From Vibrio coralliilyticus ATCC BAA-450 (lineage in GTDB: Bacteria; Pseudomonadota; Gammaproteobacteria; Enterobacterales; Vibrionaceae), in NCBI RefSeq assembly GCF_000176135.1, contig NZ_ACZN01000018.1, positions 186,001 through 250,000 of the forward strand: a stretch of DNA of 64,000 nt, given 5' to 3'. A program made the translations under genes and the position numbers. This document shows, piece by piece, positions 27,798 to 37,012 of this stretch (the first letter of the stretch is position 1; the number at the start of each line of letters is the position of its first letter). The notes beneath the pieces are model-generated. The model saw only the letters and a program-made list of their open reading frames with translations. It was not told the origin of the DNA and searched no databases.

Positions 27798-29921
27798 ATG
27801 CATCAATATCTTGCGGTTACGTCCAACGGTTTGGAAAACTTGTTGGTTGAAGAGTTAACTAAGCTAGGGATCGCTAATGCCAAACCTGTTCAAGCAGGGG
27901 TACGCTTTAAAGCATCAAATGAGCAAATTTATCGTTGTTGCTTATGGAGCCGCTTAGCGTCGCGTTTCGTCCGTGTACTATCTGAGTTCACTTGTAACGA
28001 TGATATGGATCTCTATCTAGCAACGTCTTCCGTGAACTGGGTCAATCAATTCCATAGTTCGAAGATGTTTTTTGTTGATTTCAATGGTACTAACCGTGAA
28101 ATCCGCAATAGCCAGTACGGCGCAATGAAAGTGAAAGATGCCGTAGTGGATAGTTTCGAGAAAAAGAACTTGCCAAGACCGTCGATCAGTAAAGATCGTG
28201 CAGATCTTCGCATCCATGTTCGTCTACATCGTGATAAAGCGATTCTTGGTGTGGATATGGTGGGGGGCGGCCTACACCAACGCGGTTATCGACCTGAATC
28301 TGGTCGTGCGCCACTTCGAGAAACTTTAGCTGCTGCCATTATTCTACGTAGTGGCTGGAGCGCTGATAAGCCGCTGTTAGACCCTATGTGTGGCTCTGGC
28401 ACGCTTTTGATTGAAGCGGCCATGATGGCGGCAAACATGGCGCCTGGCGTGAATCGTGAGAAATGGGGCTTTGAGTCACTAGAAGACTTTGAACCTGAAC
28501 TTTGGGCTGAGATTAAATCGGAAGCGGCAGTACAGGCGAGAAGGGGCGTCAAAAAAGTTGACACTAAGTTTTTCGGCTTTGATAACGACGCGCGAGTGCT
28601 TAAAACCGCAAAGGACAACGCGCGTCGAGCAGGTGTTGATTCCCTGATTGAATTTAACCTTGGTGATGCAGCGCAAGTTAAGCGCCCTCAAGAGTTTGAA
28701 GCAGGTGTTATTGTTTCAAACCCGCCATACGGTGAGCGTTTAGGTACTCATCCTGGTTTGATTGCTCTGTACACGGCATTTGGTGCTCAACTGAAATCTG
28801 AATTCGGTGGCTGCCAAGCGTCTATTTTCTCTAGTTCTGATGAGCTTTTAAGCTGTTTACGCATGCGTGCAGATAAACAGTTCAAACTGAATAATGGTGC
28901 GTTACCTTGTCACCAGAAGAATTACTCGATTAGTGATCGTCCGGTAGAAAATAAAGGTGACAATGTCACTGAATCGGTGATCGCACCTGATTTTTCTAAC
29001 CGCTTGAAGAAAAATATTGCCAAAATTGGTAAATGGGCGCGTAAAGAAGAACTCGATTGTTATCGAATTTATGACGCAGACTTACCTGAGTACAATGTTG
29101 CGATTGATGTGTATCTCGATCACCTTGTTATCCAAGAATACGCGGCGCCTAAAAACATCCCTGAAGAAAAAGCAAAACGTCGTTTGACGGATATCATTCG
29201 TGCAGCGATTCAAGTGACGGGCACGGAAGCAAACAAGGTTGTCCTTAAAGTCCGTGAGAAGCAAAAGGGCCGCTCACAGTATCAGAAGCTCTCCCAAGAA
29301 TCTGAAACCATGCATGTTAACGAATATGGCGTTAAGTTGATCGTTAATCTGCACGATTACCTCGATACAGGGCTGTTCCTTGATCATAAGATTACTCGTC
29401 GCAAGCTTGGTGAAATGGCCAAAGGTAAAGATTTCTTAAACTTGTTTGCTTACACGGGCTCGGGCACTGTTCATGCCGCTTGTGGTGGTGCTAAATCGAC
29501 GACGACAGTGGACATGTCAAATACCTATCTCGAATGGGCGAAAGAAAACATGAAGCTCAACGGGCAAGTAGGACGTCAGCATAGATTCGAGCAAGCTGAT
29601 TGCCTTCAGTGGCTCGAACGCTCAACGGCACAATTTGATCTTATCTTTATTGATCCGCCTACATTCTCCAACTCTAAGCGTATGGAACAAAGCTTTGATG
29701 TACAGCGAGACCATATTCAGTTAATGAAGAATCTCAAGCGCTTGCTTCGTAATGGCGGCACGATAGTGTTCTCAAACAATAAGCGTCACTTCAAAATGGA
29801 TATGGACGGTTTGGATGAACTTGGTTTAGTTGCGAAGAATATTTCGCACCAAACTCTTCCAATGGATTTTTCTCGTAATAAACACATTCATAACTGTTGG
29901 GTTTTGACTCACAAGGAATAG
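27798..29921 (+). CDS. rlmL: Bifunctional 23S rRNA methyltransferase RlmKL
   Basis: The fused enzyme makes m2G2445 (RlmL half) and m7G2069 (RlmK half) in 23S rRNA. The 707-residue protein has an N-terminal THUMP domain (about 1-160), the first methyltransferase core with DPMCGSGTLLIEAAMMAAN and the NPPYGERLG catalytic motif, and a second core with FLNLFAYTGSGTVHAACGG and FIDPPTFSNS. Position upstream of uup is conserved with E. coli. The next gene starts 10 bases downstream. Confidence 0.96.
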   Translation: MHQYLAVTSNGLENLLVEELTKLGIANAKPVQAGVRFKASNEQIYRCCLWSRLASRFVRVLSEFTCNDDMDLYLATSSVNWVNQFHSSKMFFVDFNGTNREIRNSQYGAMKVKDAVVDSFEKKNLPRPSISKDRADLRIHVRLHRDKAILGVDMVGGGLHQRGYRPESGRAPLRETLAAAIILRSGWSADKPLLDPMCGSGTLLIEAAMMAANMAPGVNREKWGFESLEDFEPELWAEIKSEAAVQARRGVKKVDTKFFGFDNDARVLKTAKDNARRAGVDSLIEFNLGDAAQVKRPQEFEAGVIVSNPPYGERLGTHPGLIALYTAFGAQLKSEFGGCQASIFSSSDELLSCLRMRADKQFKLNNGALPCHQKNYSISDRPVENKGDNVTESVIAPDFSNRLKKNIAKIGKWARKEELDCYRIYDADLPEYNVAIDVYLDHLVIQEYAAPKNIPEEKAKRRLTDIIRAAIQVTGTEANKVVLKVREKQKGRSQYQKLSQESETMHVNEYGVKLIVNLHDYLDTGLFLDHKITRRKLGEMAKGKDFLNLFAYTGSGTVHAACGGAKSTTTVDMSNTYLEWAKENMKLNGQVGRQHRFEQADCLQWLERSTAQFDLIFIDPPTFSNSKRMEQSFDVQRDHIQLMKNLKRLLRNGGTIVFSNNKRHFKMDMDGLDELGLVAKNISHQTLPMDFSRNKHIHNCWVLTHKE
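28957..28969. promoter_or_regulatory. matS: matS site inside rlmKL
   Basis: GTGACAATGTCAC matches GTGACRNYGTCAC exactly and is 2.3 kb from the site at 26617. Intragenic matS sites are normal in Ter macrodomains. Confidence 0.9.
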
Positions 29922-29931
29922 TAGGTCACAG

Positions 29932-30174
29932 GTGATCACTTTATACAGCACAGAAGGGTGCCATCTATGTGAGATGGCATTTAACCTTACAAAACAGCTC
30001 AATATTTCTCATCAGGTCGAGATTGTCGATATCGCTTTCGACGATGAATTGTTTTCTCGTTACGGTGTCACCATCCCGGTGCTCAATTATCAAGGTAACG
30101 AGCTTAATTGGCCGTTTGATTTACAACAATTACAGCTTTGGTTAAACGAAAATGGCATTACTAACAATAAATAA
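29932..30174 (+). CDS. Glutaredoxin-like (DUF836) protein
   Basis: The 80-residue protein has the thioredoxin-fold start ITLYSTEGCHLCEMA with a CxxC redox pair (residues 10-13) and the cis-proline segment GVTIPVLNY, the pattern of the small glutaredoxin-like DUF836 family. It uses a GTG start at 29932 with AGG upstream. Its last 23 bases overlap the uup start, and it follows rlmKL by 10 bases, so the three genes form one transcript. The partner and substrate are unknown. Confidence 0.88.
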   Translation: MITLYSTEGCHLCEMAFNLTKQLNISHQVEIVDIAFDDELFSRYGVTIPVLNYQGNELNWPFDLQQLQLWLNENGITNNK

Positions 30175-32068
30175 CGGATTACTGGCTTATGGCGATCATC
30201 CTCTTCTAGACAATGCAGATTTTGCGTTGCAAGAGAATGAACGTGTTTGTTTGGTTGGTAGAAACGGCGCGGGTAAATCCACGTTAATGAAAGTGCTTGC
30301 CGGTGAGGTGGTGCTTGATGATGGAAAACTAACGGTTACCCAAGATGTTGTCGTTTCACGCTTGGAGCAAGATCCACCACGCAATCAGGAAGGCACAGTG
30401 TTTGATTACGTTGCTGGTGGACTAGCAGAAATCGGCGAGCACTTGAAGATCTATCAAGATCAGCTCGATCTGATTGCGGTCGATCCATCAGAGCAAAACA
30501 TCAATAAGCTTGCACGTATCCAAGAGAACCTCGAACACTCTGGTGCGTGGCGCTTTGAAGACCGTATCAAGAACGTGCTCGCAGCGCTTAAGCTCGATGG
30601 TCACACCAAACTGACCGACCTTTCTGGTGGTTGGCAGCGTAAAGCAGCACTTGCAAGAGCACTGGTACGCGATCCAGATGTGTTATTACTTGATGAACCA
30701 ACTAACCACCTTGATGTCACAACGATTGAATGGCTGGAGAATTTCCTCAAAGATTTTCGTGGTTCGATTATCTTCATTTCTCACGATCGTGCCTTTATCA
30801 AATCTATGGCGACGCGCATTGTCGACCTTGATCGCGGCAAACTTGCTTCGTTCTCAGGCAACTACGATAACTACCTAGTCGATAAAGAAGAGATGCTAAG
30901 AGTCGAAGAGATGCAAAATGCAGAATTCGATAAAAAGCTCGCTCAAGAAGAAGTTTGGATTCGTCAAGGCATTAAGGCTCGTCGTACACGTAACGAAGGA
31001 CGTGTACGTGCGCTTAAGAAGCTACGAGAAGAGCGAAGCGATCGCCGTGAAGTACAGGGCAAAGCGAATATCCAGATTGATGATGCGTCACGCTCAGGCA
31101 AGATTGTCTTCGAAGCGACGAATATCAATTATGACATTGAAGGTAAGTCGATTGTTAAGGATTTCTCTTTCAATATCATGCGTGGTGACCGTATCGCACT
31201 GATTGGCCCAAATGGATGTGGTAAGAGTACTTTATTAAAATTACTACTTGGCGATATCGTACCAGACTCAGGGCGACTTCATTGTGGTACTAAACTCGAA
31301 GTCGCTTATTTCGATCAATATCGCGAAATCTTAGATCCTGAGAAATCTGTTATCGATAACTTGGCGGATGGTAAACAAGAAGTGATGGTCGGTGGACGCC
31401 AACGCCACGCACTTAGCTACTTGCAAGACTTTTTGTTTGCACCTAAGCGAGCTCGTACACCGGTAAAAGCGTTGTCGGGCGGTGAAAAAAATAGACTTTT
31501 ACTGGCACGTATCTTCTTAAAAGCTAACAACTTATTAGTTCTCGATGAACCGACCAACGATTTAGATATCGAAACGTTGGAACTTTTGGAAGATTTGCTT
31601 GCCAATTATCAGGGTACGTTGTTGCTTGTCAGCCACGATCGCCAGTTTGTTGACAACACTGTGACAACTAGCTGGATTTTCGAGGGCGAAGGTGAAATCG
31701 AAGAGTTTGTCGGTGGCTACCACGATGCCCAGCAGCAACGTGAACAAACGAAGAAAGCTCGTGCGGTTGAAAAACCAATTAAAGCTGAGAAACAGGTTGA
31801 GGAATCTCCCAAAACAGCGCCAGTAAAGAGTAAGCCTAAGAAGTTATCCTATAAACTGCAGCGTGAACTTGAAGTGCTGCCGGCAAAACTCGAAGAATTG
31901 GAAGCTGAGATAGAATCAATGCAAGAGCAGGTGAACAACCCTGACTTTTTCTCTCAGCCAGTAGAGCAGACACAACCGATTTTAGATAAGCTTTCTGCGG
32001 TAGAGCAGGAACTTGAAGTTGCTTTCGAACGCTGGGAAGAGCTCGAAGCAATGCAACAGGAAAGTTAA
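30152..32068 (+). CDS. uup: ABC-F family ATPase Uup
   Basis: Uup is a cytosolic ABC-F protein that acts on ribosomes and also affects precise excision of transposons. It carries two ATPase domains: GRNGAGKST, LSGGWQRKAALARAL and LLLDEPTNHLD in the first; GPNGCGKST, LSGGEKNRLLLARIF and LVLDEPTNDLD in the second. A linker and a C-terminal coiled coil follow (about 560-638, rich in E, K and Q), which in E. coli Uup binds DNA. It has no membrane domain. Confidence 0.96.
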   Translation: MALLTINNGLLAYGDHPLLDNADFALQENERVCLVGRNGAGKSTLMKVLAGEVVLDDGKLTVTQDVVVSRLEQDPPRNQEGTVFDYVAGGLAEIGEHLKIYQDQLDLIAVDPSEQNINKLARIQENLEHSGAWRFEDRIKNVLAALKLDGHTKLTDLSGGWQRKAALARALVRDPDVLLLDEPTNHLDVTTIEWLENFLKDFRGSIIFISHDRAFIKSMATRIVDLDRGKLASFSGNYDNYLVDKEEMLRVEEMQNAEFDKKLAQEEVWIRQGIKARRTRNEGRVRALKKLREERSDRREVQGKANIQIDDASRSGKIVFEATNINYDIEGKSIVKDFSFNIMRGDRIALIGPNGCGKSTLLKLLLGDIVPDSGRLHCGTKLEVAYFDQYREILDPEKSVIDNLADGKQEVMVGGRQRHALSYLQDFLFAPKRARTPVKALSGGEKNRLLLARIFLKANNLLVLDEPTNDLDIETLELLEDLLANYQGTLLLVSHDRQFVDNTVTTSWIFEGEGEIEEFVGGYHDAQQQREQTKKARAVEKPIKAEKQVEESPKTAPVKSKPKKLSYKLQRELEVLPAKLEELEAEIESMQEQVNNPDFFSQPVEQTQPILDKLSAVEQELEVAFERWEELEAMQQES

Positions 32069-32074
32069 CAAACA

Positions 32075-33655
32075 ATGAGTAGTAAAATCTTTAAACTATC
32101 GTCCATTACATTAGCCGTAGCCGCTTCTTTTGGGGCGCACGCCGCAATATATAATGTTTATGATTACCAACCGGTGGTCAATGGTAATGCCAAAACATAT
32201 GGCGTAGCTATCGAGCCTGGAAGCACGGATTGTTGGGGAAATGCCTGTACTCAGACGACTTCGCAAATTGCTTATGAAGAAAAGTTGTATTACGAAGGTT
32301 TTAACTATCGAGATGAAGCACCGTTTCGCTACGAGTTTGGTTATGATCTATTAGAAGAGGGTTATGATGGTTTTACTAGCTACTGTGGTAGCTATTTAGG
32401 CTACAATAGTACTCTTTGCGATGATTGGGCTACAGATCAATATACCAACGGATATGCTCGAGAAAGCTCTACTGTAAACAATTCAATGGCGTATATTGAA
32501 AGTGGATCATCTCAAGTCCAGAGCGCTGAAAATAATGTGATTGTAAATAGTTTTGCGTCTGGCACTGGAGATGCGATCGGTACTTATTATGGTGGAAGTC
32601 TGAAAAACCGCACCGTTGCATATTCGGACACATCACTAGATTCGACTGGTTATGATCAGAGCAAAGTGTGGGCTAAATCCGGCAGTCTTTATGTAGGTAG
32701 CGTTTCTAAGCAGTCAACCAACAATACGAACGACTATTATTCTTATGGAGCTGTTTGGAACGGTAGTACTTTAAAACGTATAAATTGGGTTTCAGATGTA
32801 GGTGAAGATGGACGCAGCATGCCACAAGGGAGTGCACGTGATCTGGCTGATGTATCAGGTACCACATATGCTGTAGGTTACAACTCTGATTCAGATGAAA
32901 AGCCGGTCGCCGCTGTCTTTAATTTGACTGACTTGGATAGCATATCAACTAGCTTTGTGAGCCGATTCCAAAATGAAAGTAATTATCTTAACTCTATTCT
33001 GACTTCGATAAATACCAATGGTATTGCGATAGGTGAAGTCAAGTATGCGACGCCATTAAATGGTGCTTATGCAAACAGTCTGTTTTACATAACAGACCCT
33101 GCTAATCCCAATAGTAGTTACAGTGAATTCTCCGGCTCAATATTCTTCTCTGGCGCAAATGGTAAAGCCGGTGCTATCAATAATAACGACGAGGCTGTCG
33201 GGGCGATAGACAACCAAACCCATCAGGAAAGCGGTGGTGGTAAGCCTAGATCTCAAAGAGCATTCATTGCGCCATTAAGCTCAAATGCGAAAGCTCCTCT
33301 GAATAACAGAGCTTGGTACTTAGATGATCTTACAAATGATGGTAGTAGCTCATCGACAAACAACCAATTTCGTATTATAGATGCGACGGACATTAACGAT
33401 TCGGGTGTAATTTCGGGCACTGCTCTTTATTGTTCAGGTGGATATGAAACTACGGCTATTGATTCAAAATGTAATGGTGGTATAGACGGCTCAGAAAAGA
33501 TCGTCGCAGTTAAACTTGTTCCTATTAATGGTGCAACGGCTTCTGACATCCAAGCTCGCCCTGTAACTCAAGAAGACAAAGTTGATCGCCAAGGTGGTTC
33601 ACTGGGCTTCCTAGCTCTGACTCTACTTGGTTTCTTAGGGTTCCGTAGAAAATAG
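32075..33655 (+). CDS. DUF3466 exported protein with GlyGly-CTERM-type tail
   Basis: The 526-residue protein has a signal peptide (SSITLAVAASFGAHA), a long region rich in S, N, Y and G with short repeats of the kind seen in extracellular HAF-type beta domains, and the tail GGSLGFLALTLLGFLGFRRK. That tail fits the GlyGly-CTERM signal (GG motif, hydrophobic helix, basic end) recognised by the intramembrane protease rhombosortase, leading to surface display after type II secretion. It starts 6 bases after uup, so it is likely on the same transcript. Function is unknown. Confidence 0.85.
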   Translation: MSSKIFKLSSITLAVAASFGAHAAIYNVYDYQPVVNGNAKTYGVAIEPGSTDCWGNACTQTTSQIAYEEKLYYEGFNYRDEAPFRYEFGYDLLEEGYDGFTSYCGSYLGYNSTLCDDWATDQYTNGYARESSTVNNSMAYIESGSSQVQSAENNVIVNSFASGTGDAIGTYYGGSLKNRTVAYSDTSLDSTGYDQSKVWAKSGSLYVGSVSKQSTNNTNDYYSYGAVWNGSTLKRINWVSDVGEDGRSMPQGSARDLADVSGTTYAVGYNSDSDEKPVAAVFNLTDLDSISTSFVSRFQNESNYLNSILTSINTNGIAIGEVKYATPLNGAYANSLFYITDPANPNSSYSEFSGSIFFSGANGKAGAINNNDEAVGAIDNQTHQESGGGKPRSQRAFIAPLSSNAKAPLNNRAWYLDDLTNDGSSSSTNNQFRIIDATDINDSGVISGTALYCSGGYETTAIDSKCNGGIDGSEKIVAVKLVPINGATASDIQARPVTQEDKVDRQGGSLGFLALTLLGFLGFRRK

Positions 33656-33672
33656 GTTAAATTTTAATCTAG

Positions 33673-33708
33673 GGCACAGGTTCACATTTTTGGATCTGTG
33701 CCTTTTTT
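33673..33708 (+). terminator. Intrinsic terminator of the rlmKL-uup-DUF3466 unit
   Basis: Arms GGCACAG and CTGTGCC with a 16-base loop and six T residues. Confidence 0.85.
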
Positions 33709-33819
33709 ATACCTTGAGAAAGGCGGATTTTTGATCGATTCTTAATTGTGGAGTCATAAAAGCTCCACAAAAAGTTAATAGTAGTACGTTAGAAAAACTT
33801 TATGTATGAGGACGACACT

Positions 33820-33993
33820 ATGAAGAGACAAAAGCGTGACCGCTTAGAAAGAGCTCAGTCTCAAGGCTATAAAGCAGGCTTAAACGGCCGCTCAACGGAC
33901 TCATGTCCTTACCAACAGATGGATGCTCGATCTTATTGGCTCGGTGGTTGGCGCGATGCCAGGGAAGACAAACACTCTGGTCTCTACAAATAA
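33820..33993 (+). CDS. rmf: Ribosome modulation factor
   Basis: Rmf dimerises 70S ribosomes into inactive 100S particles in stationary phase. The 57-residue protein starts KRQKRDRLERAQSQGYKAGLNGRS and continues CPYQ..DARSYWLGGWRDAR, which is the family signature. I use ATG 33820 because GAGG lies 8 bases upstream and it reproduces the E. coli start; ATG 33802 adds six residues. It is next to fabA, as in E. coli. Confidence 0.95.
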   Translation: MKRQKRDRLERAQSQGYKAGLNGRSTDSCPYQQMDARSYWLGGWRDAREDKHSGLYK

Positions 33994-34026
33994 AAGACTC
34001 AATCCACATACGACATAAGGAACAAA

Positions 34027-34053
34027 CAAAAGCCCCAGCAATTGGGGTTTTTG
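34027..34053 (+). terminator. Intrinsic terminator of rmf
   Basis: Arms CAAAAGCCCC and GGGGTTTTTG (one G-T pair) enclose a 7-base loop. Confidence 0.88.
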
Positions 34054-34093
34054 TTTAGTTGCTTAACGCACTATAACTAAATATTTTGATGAC

Positions 34094-34121
34094 AAAAAAG
34101 CGACTCAAGAGAGTCGCTTTT
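34094..34121 (-). terminator. Intrinsic terminator of fabA
   Basis: Perfect 11-bp arms AAAAGCGACTC and GAGTCGCTTTT with loop AAGA. The A-run at 34094-34099 gives the U-tract on the minus strand, 15 bases after the fabA stop. Confidence 0.92.
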
Positions 34122-34135
34122 AAAAGTATTTCAAA

Positions 34136-34654
34136 TTAGAAAGCAGACGTGTCTTGGAACAAGCCAACTTTAAGATCTTTCGCTACGTAGATCTCTTTTC
34201 CATCAACAAGTACACGACCGTCAGCTAGGCCCATAACAAGCTTGCGATTTACAACACGCTTCATATGAATCTCATATGTGACTTTCTTCGCTGTCGGTAG
34301 AATTTGACCCGTGAACTTCACTTCGCCAACACCAAGAGCACGGCCTTTACCTTTACCGCCAACCCAGCCAAGGAAGAAGCCCACTAGCTGCCACATTGCG
34401 TCAAGGCCTAGACAGCCAGGCATTACTGGGTCACCAGGGAAGTGGCAATCAAAGAACCATAGATCTGGAGTAATATCGAGTTCTGCTAGAATCAGACCTT
34501 TACCGAAATCACCTTCAGTTTCAGACATCTTAGTCACGCGATCCATCATCAGCATGTTTGGTGCTGGAAGCTGAGGGTAGCCTGGGCCAAATAGTTCGCC
34601 TTGGCTTGAAGCTAGTAGATCTTCGCGGTTATAAGAATCACGTTTGTTTTGCAT
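34136..34654 (-). CDS. fabA: 3-hydroxydecanoyl-ACP dehydratase/isomerase FabA
   Basis: FabA makes and isomerises trans-2-decenoyl-ACP and so starts unsaturated fatty acid synthesis. The 172-residue length equals that of E. coli. The active-site histidine is in FFDCHFPGDPVMPG and the aspartate in CLGLDAMWQL. ATG 34654 has GGAG 9 bases upstream; the TTG two codons earlier is not needed. Sites resembling FabR and FadR operators lie 35-70 bases upstream, in the order found in E. coli. Confidence 0.97.
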   Translation of the reverse strand: MQNKRDSYNREDLLASSQGELFGPGYPQLPAPNMLMMDRVTKMSETEGDFGKGLILAELDITPDLWFFDCHFPGDPVMPGCLGLDAMWQLVGFFLGWVGGKGKGRALGVGEVKFTGQILPTAKKVTYEIHMKRVVNRKLVMGLADGRVLVDGKEIYVAKDLKVGLFQDTSAF

Positions 34655-34688
34655 TATCAATTACTCCAAATTTTGATAGCAGCATGTT

Positions 34689-34706
34689 AGTGAACACGTG
34701 TACGCC
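34689..34706 (-). promoter_or_regulatory. FabR-type operator upstream of fabA
   Basis: On the minus strand the sequence reads GGCGTACACGTGTTCACT. It has a perfect ACACGTGT palindromic core and, from memory, nearly matches the FabR repressor site AGCGTACAcgTGTTCGCT. Its position just before fabA supports the call. Confidence 0.65.
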
Positions 34707-34707
34707 A

Positions 34708-34724
34708 AACAACTCCGATCAGTC
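34708..34724 (-). promoter_or_regulatory. FadR-like activator site upstream of fabA
   Basis: The minus strand reads GACTGATCGGAGTTGTT, agreeing with about 11 of 16 defined positions of the FadR consensus (AACTGGTCNGACCAGTT). It lies immediately upstream of the FabR-type site, the same order as in the E. coli fabA promoter. The match is imperfect. Confidence 0.4.
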
Positions 34725-34745
34725 TAAATGTGACTAATCTTTGTT

Positions 34746-36389
34746 CTAAGAGAACCAGTTTTTGATGCGCTCCACAAATCCTTGAGGAAGTTCATGTTTT
34801 TCAAAGTTTTCAATTCGTTCTGCGATCTTATGAATCACGCTTGTTTCATCATCGCCGCGGAAAGGCTTGCCCATAATGATGGGGATTGCTTCATCAACGG
34901 TTTCGACAGACCAGATGTGAAACTCATCATTTTTAATGCTTTCTACTACATCTTTATGAAGGGCTAAGTGTTTTAGATTCGTTTTAGGGAGGATGACGCC
35001 TTGTTTACCTGTAAAGCCTTGGTGCTTACAAACACGATAGAAACCTTCAATTTTCTCATTTAGGCCACCAACTGCTTGAACGCGACCAAATTGATCTACC
35101 GCACCAGTGACTGCGATCTGTTGATTAATTGGATATTCAGATAGGGCACTCACAAAAGAGCACAATTCCGCGAGTGTGGCGCTGTCGCCATCAACCTCAC
35201 AATAGGACTGTTCAAATACAACTGAAGCCGAATAAGGCAACGGCTCATCCAATTGAAGCGCGCTTGAGACAAATGCTTGCATGATCATCATGCCTTTTGC
35301 ATGGAGGTTACCACCTAGCTCAGCTTTCCGTTCCACATCGGAAATATCGCCATCACCAAAATGGATAACACATGAAATACGTGCTGGTTCACCATATGAA
35401 AGCGGGTGTCCGGAAACATCAATGACAGTTAAACCATTAACCTGGCCAACGCATTCACCTTGAGTTTCAATTATTACCTGGCCATCTAATATGTCTGATA
35501 AGGCGCGCTCGGGTAGGTAAGACTCACGCTGGTACTTTGCATCTAATGCCTTATCTAGTGCACTCTCATCAATGACTTGCTCATTGGCATGAAGTGAAGC
35601 CTCTTGAAATATTGATAGGTACCACAAAGGCTCGATCGGCATATAGCGCTGATCTTCAGTGTACCTAGCTCCTGCAACCATTAATCTATGAATTGCCTCA
35701 GAAGAGAGAGTTGGCAGGCGGTGTTCTTTTAACAGAGACGACAAGTAACCCAAATACAGTTCGATGGATTGTTCACTTAACGTGATTTCGTGCTCTATCT
35801 CTGTATAAGAAGCTAAGCCAGTATAAAGTTCATCGTCCATGTATTCTAGGTCAGCGATCTGATCTCTGTCGCCAACGACAACGAGTTTTACGTCATAAGA
35901 GTTGCTTGGAATATCGTTAGCAATATTACGTGGTGTCGTATTGATTGGGCTAACACTCTCACCTAGAAAAACCGACTTGAATACAGGCCAACTGCTTGGG
36001 TTAGCGAGAAGCATATTAGCGGAAACGATCAAGAATCCACCATCAGCTTTGGCTAACAATCCTTTCTTGTGCGCGATAATTTCGCCAGATTTATTACACG
36101 AATAGGTACCAAGAAGTTCGTTTATGTTGATGCTTTCTGTGGAAATGACGTTACTGTCAGAAACGAAAGATAAACTACGCTTAACATTAGAACGGTAGAA
36201 AGCGTTATCTGGCGAGTTTACAACGAGAATTCTGGCGAAACCTTTGATAGCAGCAAAGGTAGATAAGGCTTGTTTTAATCGAGGCTGAACGTCGAGAAAA
36301 CCTACATCGGGTAGGCTTTCAAATCTCGATATTACATCGTCATAACTTGTGTATTGTGGAGTGACTGCACGCCAGCTTTCTTGGATCAT
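34746..36389 (-). CDS. Lon-related protease (YcbZ/LonH type)
   Basis: This 547-residue protein belongs to the Lon-like YcbZ group. The C-terminal peptidase domain (about 330-520) has the serine in GDSATLAELCSF and the lysine in GGLNEKIEGFYRVC, the S-K dyad of the S16 family. The N-terminal half is a diverged AAA region: it has no clear Walker A, but GKLVVVGDRDQIADL-like and LLAKADGGFLIVSANMLLANP (sensor-like) segments remain. It may act as an ATP-independent or regulated protease. It sits between fabA and matP as ycbZ does in E. coli. Confidence 0.88.
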   Translation of the reverse strand: MIQESWRAVTPQYTSYDDVISRFESLPDVGFLDVQPRLKQALSTFAAIKGFARILVVNSPDNAFYRSNVKRSLSFVSDSNVISTESININELLGTYSCNKSGEIIAHKKGLLAKADGGFLIVSANMLLANPSSWPVFKSVFLGESVSPINTTPRNIANDIPSNSYDVKLVVVGDRDQIADLEYMDDELYTGLASYTEIEHEITLSEQSIELYLGYLSSLLKEHRLPTLSSEAIHRLMVAGARYTEDQRYMPIEPLWYLSIFQEASLHANEQVIDESALDKALDAKYQRESYLPERALSDILDGQVIIETQGECVGQVNGLTVIDVSGHPLSYGEPARISCVIHFGDGDISDVERKAELGGNLHAKGMMIMQAFVSSALQLDEPLPYSASVVFEQSYCEVDGDSATLAELCSFVSALSEYPINQQIAVTGAVDQFGRVQAVGGLNEKIEGFYRVCKHQGFTGKQGVILPKTNLKHLALHKDVVESIKNDEFHIWSVETVDEAIPIIMGKPFRGDDETSVIHKIAERIENFEKHELPQGFVERIKNWFS

Positions 36390-36518
36390 TAACAGTATTC
36401 ATGTACTTGAAAAGGTCAGAAATTATATAGAAAAACGGCTAAGTATGACATAGCGAATTTAATGTGATGATCTAGGTCGATTTTTCTACAATAAAGATTG
36501 TAACTAATGTGATGCTGA

Positions 36519-36531
36519 GTTACGCTGTCAC
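36519..36531. promoter_or_regulatory. matS-like site upstream of matP (one mismatch)
   Basis: GTTACGCTGTCAC differs from GTGACRNYGTCAC only at position 3. It lies 26 bases before the matP ATG, so it could serve autoregulation of matP. One-mismatch sites also occur elsewhere by chance, so this is tentative. Confidence 0.3.
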
Positions 36532-36556
36532 CCAAATTGAATGGAAACTGCTTACA

Positions 36557-37003
36557 ATGAAATATCAACAACTTGAAAATTTAGAATGTGGTTGGAAGTG
36601 GACGTATCTCATCAGTAAATGGAAAAATGGAGAGGCGATAACTCGGTATGTTGATACGAGTGAAGCAGAGGCCGCGGTTAATGAATTGCGCCATTTAGAG
36701 CATGAGCCAACAAAAGTGTTGGAGTGGATTGAGCAGCATATGTCGCTTGAGTTGGATAATAAGCTCAAGCAAGCCATCCGTGCTAAGCGTAAGCGCCATT
36801 TTAACGCGGAGCAAATCCATACCAAGAAAAAATCAATCGATTTGGATTATCGCGTTTGGGAGAAGCTTTCGACTCGCGCAAACGAACTGGGCTGTACATT
36901 GTCTGATGCCATTGAATACTTGCTATCTGAAGCATCACGCAGTGAGAAAGCCAGCAAAGCGGTCAATAGCCTCAAAGAGGATTTGAGTAAGTTACTAGAC
37001 TAA
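36557..37003 (+). CDS. matP: Macrodomain Ter protein MatP
   Basis: MatP binds matS sites, organises the Ter macrodomain and links it to the divisome via ZapB. The 148-residue protein begins MKYQQLENLECGWKWTYL, has a four-helix N-terminal region and the ribbon-helix-helix segment KKSIDLDYRVWEKLSTRANELGCTLSDAIEYLL (about 93-125) with a C-terminal coiled coil. I use ATG 36557, which reproduces the E. coli start; the ORF extends 16 codons further upstream without family similarity. Five exact matS sites lie in the same window. Confidence 0.96.
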   Translation: MKYQQLENLECGWKWTYLISKWKNGEAITRYVDTSEAEAAVNELRHLEHEPTKVLEWIEQHMSLELDNKLKQAIRAKRKRHFNAEQIHTKKKSIDLDYRVWEKLSTRANELGCTLSDAIEYLLSEASRSEKASKAVNSLKEDLSKLLD

Positions 37004-37012
37004 GGAGCATGT

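Noticed and set aside
30059..30071. GTTACGGTGTCAC in the glutaredoxin-like gene
   Set aside because: Same single mismatch as above, within coding sequence; listed only in the finding on the matP-upstream site.
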